This document shows, one piece after another, positions 35,886-44,890 of a stretch of DNA of 64,000 nt. The first letter of the stretch is position 1, and every line of letters begins with the position of its first letter. The notes under the pieces are model-generated. The model saw only the letters and a list, made by a program, of their open reading frames with translations. It made no database searches and was not told the origin of the DNA. The stretch is from Microbacterium sp. YJN-G (GTDB lineage Bacteria; Actinomycetota; Actinomycetes; Actinomycetales; Microbacteriaceae). The translations under genes were made by a program, and so were the position numbers. The stretch is from NCBI RefSeq assembly GCF_015040615.1, contig NZ_CP060403.1, positions 1 to 64,000 on the forward strand, given 5' to 3'.

Positions 35886-36874
35886 TGGCGCGCCGCGAGA
35901 AGACGTCGAAGCCAGCCAAGGAGACGAAGACCGTCCCGGCACAGGGGAGCAGCTGGACCCATGGTCGGCAGCTGGGCGGCAAGGTGCTGTCCGCATTCCT
36001 GTTCGCCGCGATCGCGTGTGGGCCCATCGCGCTCTTCGCCGCGGCCGCACGTCCGGCGCCCGTCGTCGCCGCAGCGCCCGAGGCGCAGGCAGCGGGGCTG
36101 AGCACGCAGCAGCAGGCTGCCGGCGGATACGCGGAGGGCTTCGTGTCCTCGTGGCTGAGCGCGACGAAGGACGCGCCGGGCGATCTGGCTACCTACGTCG
36201 ACCTGGCGGCGCTGCGGCAGCTGTCGGTCACGGGCTGGGAGTACCGCGACCTGTCCGTGGTCTCCATCACGCCCGTCGACGGCTCGGACTTCGTCAACGT
36301 CGTTGTCGCGGCGAACATCAAGGAGCTGTCGGTGACGGACACCGACGACACCAGCACGACGAGCTGGCCGCGCCGCTACTTCCAGGTGGCGATCGCGGTC
36401 AACGGAGACACTGTGCGGGCAGTCGGTCTTCCGGCCCAGATCTCCGCTCCCGTCCAGGGCAAGACGACGTCGCTGGTCTACAAGCAGACCATCGGATCCT
36501 CTGACCCGTCTGCGGAGACGGTGTCGGCGTTCCTCGGCGCGTACCTTGCCGGCTCGGGTGACCTGTCCCGATACAGCGCCCCGGACACATCGTTCGTGGC
36601 GATCTCGCCCGCCCCCTACGTGATGGTCAACGTCGAGGAGCTGCGGTCGGACCTGACGCCCACGGAGTCCCCGAGCGATGGCGACACCCTCAAGGTGCTC
36701 GCGACCGTCTCACTGCTGAGCCCGCTGGACCAGCAAGTGACCTCGACGTACACGCTCACCCTCACCGCGCGTGCCTCCCGCTGGGAGGTCAGCGCCATTG
36801 ATCTTGCACCGCAAGCGGTCTCCGACAAGGGATCGACAACCCCCACGCCGACACCGTCCGGTAACGGCAACTAA
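35885..36874 (+). CDS. TcpC/VirB8-like conjugation protein
   Basis: A 329-residue protein with a basic cytoplasmic N-terminus, one transmembrane helix (about 33-55) and two NTF2-like extracellular domains (about 80-190 and 200-310), the second ending YTLTLTARASRWEVSAIDLA. This is the layout of TcpC from Gram-positive conjugative plasmids and the VirB8 family, which links the channel across the envelope. A Thr/Pro tail closes the protein. Position ahead of PrgI-like and VirB4-like genes supports the call. Confidence 0.8.
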   Translation: MARREKTSKPAKETKTVPAQGSSWTHGRQLGGKVLSAFLFAAIACGPIALFAAAARPAPVVAAAPEAQAAGLSTQQQAAGGYAEGFVSSWLSATKDAPGDLATYVDLAALRQLSVTGWEYRDLSVVSITPVDGSDFVNVVVAANIKELSVTDTDDTSTTSWPRRYFQVAIAVNGDTVRAVGLPAQISAPVQGKTTSLVYKQTIGSSDPSAETVSAFLGAYLAGSGDLSRYSAPDTSFVAISPAPYVMVNVEELRSDLTPTESPSDGDTLKVLATVSLLSPLDQQVTSTYTLTLTARASRWEVSAIDLAPQAVSDKGSTTPTPTPSGNGN

Positions 36875-36890
36875 GGAAGGAACACCAACC

Positions 36891-37214
36891 ATGTTCGATT
36901 GGATCAACGGGATCACCGCTGATGCGACGACTGCTTTCCGGGCGGTCGTGTTTCTCGCAGCAGCAGTGATCTTCTTCGTCGTCGCCGCCAAGGTGCGGTT
37001 CGCCATGGCGACGACCATCATCACCGGCATCGCGTGCGGTCTGGCCATGTTCCTCGCCGCCGGCGGTGGCGAGTGGGTCATGGGCCTCATCCAGACCGAG
37101 ACCGTCGACGCCATCGGAGTGACGATCCACCAGATCGCAGCTCCGGCGGACGTCCTGGTGCTCAACGAGACCACCACCGCGGCCGGCGACACGGTCTACC
37201 GGCTGGTCGCGTAA
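36891..37214 (+). CDS. Small membrane protein of the conjugation operon
   Basis: A 107-residue protein; the ATG at 36891 follows AAGGAAGGA. Two hydrophobic segments (about 16-34 and 40-60) flank a short loop, then a soluble C-terminal half. Small two-helix proteins at this place are common in actinobacterial T4SS operons (VirB2/VirB3-like by position). No family motif decides between pilin-like and assembly roles. Confidence 0.72.
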   Translation: MFDWINGITADATTAFRAVVFLAAAVIFFVVAAKVRFAMATTIITGIACGLAMFLAAGGGEWVMGLIQTETVDAIGVTIHQIAAPADVLVLNETTTAAGDTVYRLVA

Positions 37215-37223
37215 GGGGCGAAC

Positions 37224-37799
37224 GTGGCCGATCGCGACGAAGAGAGAGAGGTTGCGCGCTTCTACACGCGCAGCCGCCGGTTCCCAAAGTTCATCGGCCG
37301 TCTCCACGACGGCACGAAGATCCCTGGGGGCCCCTACACGCTGACGCAGGGCGTCGTCCTGGCGATCGTCCTGGTCGTCGCGCTGATGACGCAGAGCGTG
37401 TGGGGGACTGGCTCTCCGATCGTCGACATTCCCGTCGCTGCCTTCGTGTCCTGGGGAGCAGCGTGGGGAGCCGGAAGGATCCCGGCCACACGCCGGAACC
37501 TGCTGAGCATCATCACTAGCGGCATGTCCGCGATGACCCGCCCCGCAGCCGGCCGCTACCGCGGAGTGACCATGCGGGTTCGCCCGCCCCACTTCGCAGG
37601 CGGCGGAACAACGATCGCCGAGCCGGTCGGAGTCACGCTCGCCCGCCCGGATAGCGAGAACACCGCACCCGCACCGGAAGCGCCCGTCGTGGCGCGGCCG
37701 GTCCTGCAGCCGCGCTCGACGCCGCTGCCGGCGCACGCACCCGCACACGCGGTCAGCGGCGTCGAGCGCCTGCTGCAGCAAGCCCGAGGAGGCAACTGA
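37224..37799 (+). CDS. PrgI/TcpE-like conjugation membrane protein
   Basis: A 191-residue protein with a GTG start. YTRSRRFPKFIGRLHDGTKI before two hydrophobic segments (about 40-57 and 65-85), followed by RIPATRRNLLSIITSG, resembles the PrgI/TcpE/SCO6880-type subunits that sit beside the VirB4 ATPase. The C-terminal 60 residues are Pro/Ala-rich. It lies directly before the VirB4-like gene, the usual VirB3-VirB4 order. Confidence 0.78.
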   Translation: MADRDEEREVARFYTRSRRFPKFIGRLHDGTKIPGGPYTLTQGVVLAIVLVVALMTQSVWGTGSPIVDIPVAAFVSWGAAWGAGRIPATRRNLLSIITSGMSAMTRPAAGRYRGVTMRVRPPHFAGGGTTIAEPVGVTLARPDSENTAPAPEAPVVARPVLQPRSTPLPAHAPAHAVSGVERLLQQARGGN

Positions 37800-37801
37800 C
37801 C

Positions 37802-37900
37802 ATGAGCTACTCAGCCCTCCTCCCCATCCTCGGCGGCACGTCGATCACGGCACCCCTCAGCGGCGGTCGCGATCTGCTGCTGGCCACGCCGACCGACTGA
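37802..37900 (+). CDS. Possible 32-residue peptide between PrgI-like and VirB4-like genes
   Basis: An ATG two bases after the previous stop opens MSYSALLPILGGTSITAPLS and runs to TPTD with TGA, 14 bases before the VirB4 ATG. It fits the tight spacing of the operon but has no other support; it may only couple ribosomes to the next gene. Confidence 0.35.
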   Translation: MSYSALLPILGGTSITAPLSGGRDLLLATPTD

Positions 37901-37914
37901 GAAACGAGACGACG

Positions 37915-40443
37915 ATGCAGATTCCGGCAACCGCGATGACGAGCAACCTGATGTGGACCCGCTCGGGCGTGGTCTGGGCGACGTGGCGGCTGCAGCCGCT
38001 CCCGTATGCCTACGCCACCGCGGCCGCAAAGCAGCTCGTCAAGGCGCACCACCAGGCGCTTTTCCAGGCCCACCGGGGCGAGGGGCTGCTGCTGGGGCTG
38101 TGCGCTGACCTGGACCCGGTGTCGATCGTGGAGCGGATGCTGGACGGGGTTCGCATCGACGAGTGCCCGGATTGGGCGCGCGAGGTCGAGCTGACCCTGG
38201 ACGCGCTCGAGCAGATCCCGCTCGGGACGCGCGCGTTCTGGTTCTCGGTCCCGCTCGCGGCCGGTTCGATGAAGGCGCGCGCGATGTCGGCACTGCGCGC
38301 CGCCGACACCAAGCTGCGTGACACGCTGGCTCTTCCCCGTCAGCTGCCTACCGACTCCGAGATGGCCGCGGCTGCGCGGATGGCCAAGGAGATCGAGGTC
38401 CGCATCCCCGCCGCGTTCCAGCCGACCCGCGCGACGCCCGCCGAGCAGATCTGGATCGCTCTCCACTCGCAGCAGCGCGGCCTCTCCGCGGACCTCGCCG
38501 CCCCTGTCCCGCCCGCCGAGGGTACCGAGGACGGATTCGGCGCCGACGAGCTCGCGCACTTCCAGATGCCCTCCGCGATGCCGAACCCTTGGCTCGACGA
38601 GGGCGGGCAGAGTGACATCGCCCCCAAGTCCGGGCAGCAGTTCCTCCCGTTCAAGCGCCGCTACCTCAAGGTGCACAGCCCCTACGCGGACGAGACGTCG
38701 TCCTACCAGGTGGTGCAGGCCATGGTCGCCGCGCCCAAGGCCGGCTGGGTCTCGCCCGGCGTCGAGTGGATCTCACACGTCGACCAGTTCCCCCTCGACG
38801 TCGACTGGGGGATCCGTTTCACCGTCACCGGCGCCGACGAGGTCAAGCGTCGCAACAAGAAGGCCGAAACCGCCCTCGAGGAGCAGTACAAGCATCAGGA
38901 GGGCACCGCGACGATCACCGGCGGCGGATCCGACCTCGGCGAGATCGCAGAGACGCTGGCCGCGTACCACGCCTCCCTCAACCGCTCCGACAAGGAGGTC
39001 GAGGTTCAGGCGACGGTGCTGTTCGCTGTGGGGGCAGATACCGCCGATCTCGCGAAGGCCAAGGGCCGGTTCGTCGCAGACGAGTACAAGCGTGCCGACT
39101 TCCTCCTCGAGGCGCCCCTGGGTGGTCAGGAGGAGCTCTGGTGGGCGATGATCCCCGGCACACCCACCGGGCGCATCGTCCGTGAGCTCACCCAGATCAC
39201 GACCGGCCGGGAGTTCGCGACCGGAGTGCCGCTTTCCAGTAACGAGCTCGGAGACGAGAAGGGCGCCCGCTTCGGCGAGAACATCAGCACCGCACGCCAC
39301 ACCCCGATCCTCCGCGACGCGGACGGCAGTATCCAGGCCGACACCAGCGCCAGCTTCGGCGTGGTCGCCGAGCTCGGCGCCGGCAAGAGCGTGCTGCTCA
39401 AGGGAGACATGGGCGACACGGTCGACCGCAACGGCCGCGTCGTCGCGATCGACCGCACAGAGGCCAAGGAGTACGCGGTCTTCGCGCAGAGCCTCCGGCC
39501 GGACACCACGACGATCGTCGACCTGATGACCCCGGAGTACTCGCTGGACCCGCTGCGGGTGTTCGGCCCTCTCGTCGGCGCACGCATGGTGCAGTCGCTC
39601 TTCGCGGTGATGCTCGGCATCCGGGCCCGCGACTCCCGAGGCGTTGCCCTGTCCCGCCTCCTCGAGCCGGAGTACGTCGCCGCGCACGACATCACCAGCC
39701 TCGGTCGCCTGCGGGCGCATCTCAAGACGATCTCCTCCGCGGAGAGCGATGAGCTGTCGGGCCTGATCAACCTGGTCGCGTCGAAGGACATCGGCGAGGT
39801 CCTCTTCAACGACGGGCTGACCGCTGTCGACCTGAAATCGCGTGCCCTGGTCTTCCTCACCCATGGGCTGTCGCTGCCGGACAAGACCGAGCTCGAGCAC
39901 GCGCACCTGTTCGAGGAGATGCCCCTGGAAAAGATCTACGGGCGCGCGATGTACGCGATGCTCATGGGGATCTCCCGCGAGGTCTGCTTCATGAACCCCG
40001 GCGAGCTCGCCGGCGCCTACTTCGATGAGTGCCACCACATCACCCAGTCACCCGAGGGTGAGCGCGATCTGCGCATCGGCATCCGCGATGGCCGCAAGCA
40101 CCGCGCGTTCTTCGCCCTCGGCTCCCACGATCCCGCCGACTTCGGTGAGACCCAGACGCGCGGCCTGCTCAAGACCCGCTACGTGATGCGTCAGACCGAC
40201 AAGGAGCTGGCGCGTCGTGCGATCGAGTGGTTGACCGGCGAGCCTGCAGACCCGGCGATGGTCCAGGTGGTCACCGAGGATCTGTCGCCGCTCGGCCCGG
40301 ACGGCAAGGTCGCCCCTGAGCGGCGCGGTGAGGGCCTGGTCCGTGACCAGCGCGGCCGGATCGGAAAGTTCCGCAAGACCCTCCCCGAGCGCCCCGACCG
40401 ACGCGAAGCAGTGCTGTCGACTCCGTCTCTGGTGACGCCATGA
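37915..40443 (+). CDS. VirB4-like conjugation ATPase
   Basis: An 842-residue protein. The N-terminal about 450 residues are the VirB4/TraC-type non-catalytic domain. Walker A is AELGAGKSVLLKGD (about 484-497) and Walker B is LAGAYFDECHHIT (about 698-710); GIRDGRKHRAFFALGSHDP follows as the sensor-like region. It energises the type IV secretion channel at the inner membrane. It overlaps the next gene by four bases. All ATPase motifs are intact. Related actinobacterial proteins are often annotated as SCO6880-type. Confidence 0.88.
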   Translation: MQIPATAMTSNLMWTRSGVVWATWRLQPLPYAYATAAAKQLVKAHHQALFQAHRGEGLLLGLCADLDPVSIVERMLDGVRIDECPDWAREVELTLDALEQIPLGTRAFWFSVPLAAGSMKARAMSALRAADTKLRDTLALPRQLPTDSEMAAAARMAKEIEVRIPAAFQPTRATPAEQIWIALHSQQRGLSADLAAPVPPAEGTEDGFGADELAHFQMPSAMPNPWLDEGGQSDIAPKSGQQFLPFKRRYLKVHSPYADETSSYQVVQAMVAAPKAGWVSPGVEWISHVDQFPLDVDWGIRFTVTGADEVKRRNKKAETALEEQYKHQEGTATITGGGSDLGEIAETLAAYHASLNRSDKEVEVQATVLFAVGADTADLAKAKGRFVADEYKRADFLLEAPLGGQEELWWAMIPGTPTGRIVRELTQITTGREFATGVPLSSNELGDEKGARFGENISTARHTPILRDADGSIQADTSASFGVVAELGAGKSVLLKGDMGDTVDRNGRVVAIDRTEAKEYAVFAQSLRPDTTTIVDLMTPEYSLDPLRVFGPLVGARMVQSLFAVMLGIRARDSRGVALSRLLEPEYVAAHDITSLGRLRAHLKTISSAESDELSGLINLVASKDIGEVLFNDGLTAVDLKSRALVFLTHGLSLPDKTELEHAHLFEEMPLEKIYGRAMYAMLMGISREVCFMNPGELAGAYFDECHHITQSPEGERDLRIGIRDGRKHRAFFALGSHDPADFGETQTRGLLKTRYVMRQTDKELARRAIEWLTGEPADPAMVQVVTEDLSPLGPDGKVAPERRGEGLVRDQRGRIGKFRKTLPERPDRREAVLSTPSLVTP

Positions 40444-42476
40444 TCGGGTTCTACCGGCACACCTTCGAGACCCTGGGCGGCGCGTTCTGGCGGGTCCGGT
40501 TCTGGGTGCATGATCATCCTCGGTGGAGCAAGGTCTTCGCCGTGATCCTGATCGACGTGTTCCTGGTCCTGTTCGGCAACACGTACTGGGCCTTCGCCGC
40601 TGACGGTGGCGGCTCATCCCCGTTCATGCTCGGCGGCGACATCACCGACAGCGACGGTGTCCCCCTGTCGAACTACACGGTGCTCCCGCTTGACCGCGGC
40701 GACGTGTTCACGATGGGGAAGTTCTTCATCTCCATGTGGATCGACCCGATCTGGACCGGGCATCTGGGTCTGGTGTCGTGGATGATCTGGTTCTGCAACT
40801 GGCTGCTCTCCTTCGAGTGGGTCGACATCGTCGCGGCACCGTTCGGTGCGCTGGCCGACCTCCTGCAGGACTTCCTCGGCGAGATCGCGTGGATCCCGTT
40901 CGCGCTGACGATCGCCGGCGGAGTCGCAGGCCTGGCGATCATGCTTGGCCGGCACTCCACCGGGTGGGCGGAGCTGTTCATCTCGGCGTGCTGCGCAGTG
41001 CTGGCAACCGGGCTGCTCGCCAACCCGATCGCCTCGCTCACCGCCGCCGGCGGCGCCTTCGACACCGCCCAGGAGTACGGCGGTCAGATCGCCGCTGTCG
41101 TCGTCACCGACGACATCAACAGCACGGAGCTCGACTCCGAGAACCTGCTGTCCGCTGCGGTCACATCGCAGCTGGTCGACATCTTCGTCAAGATCCCTGC
41201 GCAGACGATCGCGTTCGGCCACGCCCTTGAAGGGCAGTGCGCCACGACCTTCACCGACACGATGACCAGTTCGGCGCCGATCCAGACCGGCGGCAACGAG
41301 GTCCGTGATGCTGTCGGCGGCTGCGACGAGGCGGCGAAGACGTTCAACCAGAACCCCAACTTCGGCCAGGTGCTCACGGCCGTCACGATGACCCCCGGCG
41401 CGTTGACCCTGTTCATCCTCCCGATGGCATTCGGCGTGCTGTTCCTGGTCACGGTGCTCGGCTTCCTGATCTCCGCGATCAAGACCATGTGGAACGTCTA
41501 CATCGGGATCCTCCCGGTCAACCGATACCCGCTGTGGAAGTCCCTCGCCGACACCTTCATGGGCCTGGTCGCGATCGTCTTCATGGCGGTGGTCATGGCT
41601 GCCGTTCTCAAGCTGACCGTCGCAGCAATCACCGGGCTCAGCAGCCTGGGGATCCCGCTCGTCGCGCAGATGACCTTCGCGACGCTGGTGATGATCGTGC
41701 TGCTGTTCCTGATCATCCGGGCGCGCCGGATCGCGAAGAAGACAGGCCGGTCGATCGCCGAGCAGCTCTCGCGGTACGGAATCGGCAAGGGTGGCCCGAC
41801 GCAGCGCGACGGGGTCAAGACCGTCGCGGCGATGGGCGCCGTGTCGACGATCGCGGCCGCGGCTCTGCGCCGCCCTGACAACACGGTCGACGCGCGCTCC
41901 ATCAACTTCGGCGCTGCGGCCGCGCAGGACATCGGCACAATGACCGCCACACGCCCGCCCGCGACGCCTATGCCGCCCTCTTCGCCATCCGGCGGCTCGT
42001 CGGGCCGTCCGGCGCTCCCGTCGCCGCAGAAGGGCTCTGGGGGCGGATCAGCGGCGGGTGCCGCCGCCAAGGCATCGAAGACGGCGGATCTGGTGTTCAC
42101 GGCCGCGCGAATCGGTAAGGGCGCCGCAGCTGGCGGTCTTGCCGGCGCCGCCGGCGCCGCGGCGCTCGAGGTCGGTGGCCGGGTGGCGACCAAGGGGGCA
42201 TCCAAGGCGGTCTCCGCGGCCGCGTCCGCCGGTAGCAGCACGCCACGAGCTGCCGGTGACCCGAAGGTGGTTCCGATGGTCGTCGACCCGGCGCCGACGT
42301 CGACGCGCACCCCGGACGGCCCGCGCCGCATCGTCGTGGACTCTTCGGGCATGGGGCGCATCGAACGGCGCCCTTCCTCCTCCGGGGTCGTCGACATCAC
42401 GTCGCTGCCTCCGCGCGCCCCTCGATCCCCGCGCAGCGGTGAGATGCGTGCCCGGCTCGCGATCGCGCAGAAGTAG
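40440..42476 (+). CDS. VirB6/TrbL-like polytopic conjugation protein
   Basis: A 678-residue protein with an N-terminal hydrophobic signal-like segment (about 32-55), then seven or so further membrane helices (about 95-125, 145-165, 175-200, 300-335, 365-395, 405-425), and a Gly/Ser/Pro-rich cytoplasmic tail of about 220 residues. The pattern of an extracellular loop (DSENLLSAAVTSQ to GGCDEAAKTF) between helices fits VirB6/TrbL/TcpH channel proteins. It starts within the VirB4 stop. Confidence 0.8.
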   Translation: MIGFYRHTFETLGGAFWRVRFWVHDHPRWSKVFAVILIDVFLVLFGNTYWAFAADGGGSSPFMLGGDITDSDGVPLSNYTVLPLDRGDVFTMGKFFISMWIDPIWTGHLGLVSWMIWFCNWLLSFEWVDIVAAPFGALADLLQDFLGEIAWIPFALTIAGGVAGLAIMLGRHSTGWAELFISACCAVLATGLLANPIASLTAAGGAFDTAQEYGGQIAAVVVTDDINSTELDSENLLSAAVTSQLVDIFVKIPAQTIAFGHALEGQCATTFTDTMTSSAPIQTGGNEVRDAVGGCDEAAKTFNQNPNFGQVLTAVTMTPGALTLFILPMAFGVLFLVTVLGFLISAIKTMWNVYIGILPVNRYPLWKSLADTFMGLVAIVFMAVVMAAVLKLTVAAITGLSSLGIPLVAQMTFATLVMIVLLFLIIRARRIAKKTGRSIAEQLSRYGIGKGGPTQRDGVKTVAAMGAVSTIAAAALRRPDNTVDARSINFGAAAAQDIGTMTATRPPATPMPPSSPSGGSSGRPALPSPQKGSGGGSAAGAAAKASKTADLVFTAARIGKGAAAGGLAGAAGAAALEVGGRVATKGASKAVSAAASAGSSTPRAAGDPKVVPMVVDPAPTSTRTPDGPRRIVVDSSGMGRIERRPSSSGVVDITSLPPRAPRSPRSGEMRARLAIAQK

Positions 42477-42481
42477 TCCGC

Positions 42482-43729
42482 ATGTCCGCATCGGGAGTGC
42501 TCGAGCGCACCGCTGACGTCGCAGGCGCCGTCAGCGGTGGAGACGACGGGGACGGTGGCGGCTCGCGCAAGGTAATCCTCTGGGTGATCGCGCTCGTGCT
42601 GGTGCCGGTGGTGATCTTCGCCGGCTACACGATGTTCCTGATGATGGCGATCGCCGGCGCCTCCGGCGGCGGGTCGTCGCAGTGCACAGCGGGGTCGCTG
42701 ACCACCGACAAGCTCGAGGTCCAGACCACCGGAGGATCGACCCGCACCCTCGGTGCGACCGAGCTCAGCCACGCGGCCACCATCCTCTCGGTCGCTCGAT
42801 CCCTGGGTGTGTCCGCGCGAGGGCAGCAGATCGCGATCATGACCGCGCTGCAGGAGTCCGGCCTGAAAATGTATGCCAACTCCTCGGTGCCCGAATCTCT
42901 CGACTATCCGCACGACGCGGTTGGCAGCGACCACGATTCGGTCAACTACTTCCAGCAGCGCGTGTCGGGCTGGGGCACCGTCGAGGAGCTCATGGACCCC
43001 GTCTACGCCGCCAAGGCGTTCTTCGGCGGCGAGGAGGGCCCCAACGGCGGATCTCCTCGAGGACTGCTCGACATCCCCGGCTGGGAGGAGATGGGGCTGG
43101 GAGAGGCTGCGCAGACCGTGCAGGTCTCCGCGTACCCGACCGCCTACGACAAGTGGGAGCCCGCCGCTCAGCAGATCATCACCGCGGTCGGCGGGTCGGT
43201 CAGCTGCGACAGCAGCACCGTCGTCGGGCAGGCCGCATTCCCGCTCTCTCCGGGCTACCAGATGACGTCCGGCTACGGTCCCCGCGACATCTCGGTCCCT
43301 GGCGCCTCCTCGTGGCATGTTGCGATCGACCTGCAGCACTGGCCGAACCCGTGCGGCGACCCCGTCTACGCGATCCTGCCTGGCACGGTGACCCTCAGCA
43401 GCTCGCTGTGGCTGTCAATCAAACACCCCGATGGGTTCGTGGTCTCCTACCTGCACATGTACAAGAGCGAGCGCCTCGTCGACGTCGGGGACACCGTCAC
43501 TGCCGGCCAGCAGATCGGTGCGGTCGGGAACGTGCCGCCCAGCGGAGGATGCCACCTGGACTTGCGCATCAACAAGAACGGGACGACCAACGCGGCCGTC
43601 GCCGCGCTGCGGGAAGCACCTGCTCTGGGTGCTCCCGCCCAGTACGCCGGCTTCGTGGACCCCGAAGAGTTCCTCCGCCTCTACGGCATCGAGATCTGCC
43701 CCACAGACGGCACCTGCCGGCGCCTCTAG
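42482..43729 (+). CDS. Bifunctional wall hydrolase of the T4SS (lysozyme-like plus M23-like)
   Basis: A 415-residue protein with one N-terminal transmembrane helix (about 30-55). Residues about 95-215 contain QQIAIMTALQESGLKMYAN with the Glu of the transglycosylase fold. The C-terminal domain (about 255-390) is M23-like: YQMTSGYGPRDIS, SSWHVAIDL with His and Asp zinc ligands, and GGCHLDLRINKNG. The usual HxH motif of M23 enzymes reads HLD here, so the second His is Asp; peptidase activity is therefore uncertain. Such VirB1/TcpG-like enzymes open the wall for the channel. It is the last gene of the operon. Confidence 0.82.
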   Translation: MSASGVLERTADVAGAVSGGDDGDGGGSRKVILWVIALVLVPVVIFAGYTMFLMMAIAGASGGGSSQCTAGSLTTDKLEVQTTGGSTRTLGATELSHAATILSVARSLGVSARGQQIAIMTALQESGLKMYANSSVPESLDYPHDAVGSDHDSVNYFQQRVSGWGTVEELMDPVYAAKAFFGGEEGPNGGSPRGLLDIPGWEEMGLGEAAQTVQVSAYPTAYDKWEPAAQQIITAVGGSVSCDSSTVVGQAAFPLSPGYQMTSGYGPRDISVPGASSWHVAIDLQHWPNPCGDPVYAILPGTVTLSSSLWLSIKHPDGFVVSYLHMYKSERLVDVGDTVTAGQQIGAVGNVPPSGGCHLDLRINKNGTTNAAVAALREAPALGAPAQYAGFVDPEEFLRLYGIEICPTDGTCRRL

Positions 43730-43854
43730 CCCCCTGGAAACCCGCGCGATATCACGGTTTGCGCCCTACTGACGACCTGGAAACCGGCCTGTAGTGTGGG
43801 GATCAGCCCCGGCCCGAAACGGGGCCGAAGCCTCCCCCATTCAGACGGTGACTC

Positions 43855-44448
43855 GTGCCCTCAACAGATGTCAGCGCCACTGGCGACGCCGACCGACCCG
43901 CAGGGTCAGTCTCGGCCACCGGCTACCGCTCAATCGCGTACTTCCTCCCGGTTGCCCTGCACTCGCGGCTCAAGGCTGCGTGGTGGGCGACGAGAGACGA
44001 ACCGGAGGGCGCGCCGGCGTTGGCCGGTCTCGTCGAGGTCGCGATCGGCCACGAGGCCGACCGTCTCGAGCAGCTCTACAACGAGGGCGTCCCGTTCCAA
44101 GCCGCGCCCACCCGCGCCCAGGGGGTCAACCCCAAGGGGGCTTCCGGGTACCGCCACCAGACCTACTACCTGCCGGTTGCCCTGCATGCGCGGCTCAAGG
44201 CTGCGTGGTGGGCGACGAAGGATAAGCCGGAGGGCGCCCCAGCGTTGGCCGGTCTCGTCGAGGTCGCCTTCGAGCGCGAAGCGAGCCATCTCGAGCAGCT
44301 CTACAACGAAGGCGTCCCGTTCCCGCCGGCGCCGGCCAAGGCACGGGGCATCAGTCGTGCCGCAGCGCAACGTCAAGGCGAGTGGCTCCGCGGCGAATGG
44401 GAGCGCCGGCGGCAGGCGCAGACCCCGCCCGACGCCACCGACGACTGA
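43855..44448 (+). CDS. ParB-like centromere-binding protein with internal duplication
   Basis: A 197-residue protein with a GTG start. Two copies of a domain of about 70 residues (about 22-85 and 95-158) each read YxLPVALHxRLKAAWWAT, then EGAPALAGLVEVA and HLEQLYNEGVPF. This resembles the C-terminal domain annotated as ParB family in actinobacterial plasmids (a strand followed by helices and a closing EYNGGxPF motif). The copies are also nearly identical in DNA with a period of 216 bases, so the duplication is recent. It has no ParA next to it; the ParA at 30316 is 13 kb away. Tandem 12-base repeats follow the gene and may be its binding site. Confidence 0.68.
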   Translation: MPSTDVSATGDADRPAGSVSATGYRSIAYFLPVALHSRLKAAWWATRDEPEGAPALAGLVEVAIGHEADRLEQLYNEGVPFQAAPTRAQGVNPKGASGYRHQTYYLPVALHARLKAAWWATKDKPEGAPALAGLVEVAFEREASHLEQLYNEGVPFPPAPAKARGISRAAAQRQGEWLRGEWERRRQAQTPPDATDD

Positions 44449-44451
44449 CCT

Positions 44452-44473
44452 CACCCCGGCGAGCTCCGGGGTG
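44452..44473 (+). terminator. Hairpin after the ParB-like gene
   Basis: CACCCCGG (44452-44459), loop of six, CCGGGGTG (44466-44473), four bases after the stop. No T-run follows, so termination strength is uncertain. Confidence 0.5.
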
Positions 44474-44480
44474 TTGCAGG

Positions 44481-44528
44481 GAGTATGCGCCGCAGTATGC
44501 CGCCGATATGCGCCGCGATATTGCGCCA
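44481..44528. repeat. Four tandem 12-base repeats (iteron-like)
   Basis: Units GAGTATGCGCCG, CAGTATGCCGCC, GATATGCGCCGC and GATATTGCGCCA follow each other at 12-base steps. A CGCGATATTGCG word inside (44514-44525) also occurs upstream of the primase-Tap gene (10229-10240). They may be binding sites of the ParB-like protein or replication iterons. Confidence 0.5.
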
Positions 44529-44691
44529 TACCTGCGCGAGGGTTGCTGCTGGAAATATTTCCCAGGGGGAGGGGGTCAAGCTCGATTCGACAACCGTGCC
44601 TGCGGCAGAACGCCGATCGGGCTTGATCCTATCACCCGTGTCAAGCGCGGGTGTAGCGGAGGTATTGCGCTCATGCGCGCCGCGATGTGGC

Positions 44692-44782
44692 TGTCCGATG
44701 ACATTGATTCTGTGTCTGTGCCATTGATCTTGTGTCGGTGACGTTGATTCTGTGTCTGCGCCGTTGATTCTGTGTCTGGAGT
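44692..44782 (+). repeat. Transposon left end with four TnsB-type sites
   Basis: After TGTCCGATGAC come ATTGATTCTGTGTCTG (44703), ATTGATCTTGTGTCGG (44723), GTTGATTCTGTGTCTG (44743) and GTTGATTCTGTGTCTG (44763), exactly 20 bases apart, about two helical turns, in one orientation. This is the array expected for transposase binding. Confidence 0.85.
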
Positions 44783-44890
44783 CGGGCGACACGCGGCCGC
44801 GGTCGGCGGGCGTCTCGGGTGGATGGTCGTACTCTGGCGCCGTCAGGTTCCCTTCTTCAACTGAACATCCATCAGTGAGGGGGTGGGCGA

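Noticed and set aside
43740..43800. A fourth copy of the shared promoter cassette before the ParB-like gene
   Set aside because: GGCCTGTAG resembles GGCCTATAC, but the TGTCCGCGAAG block is missing at the expected distance.
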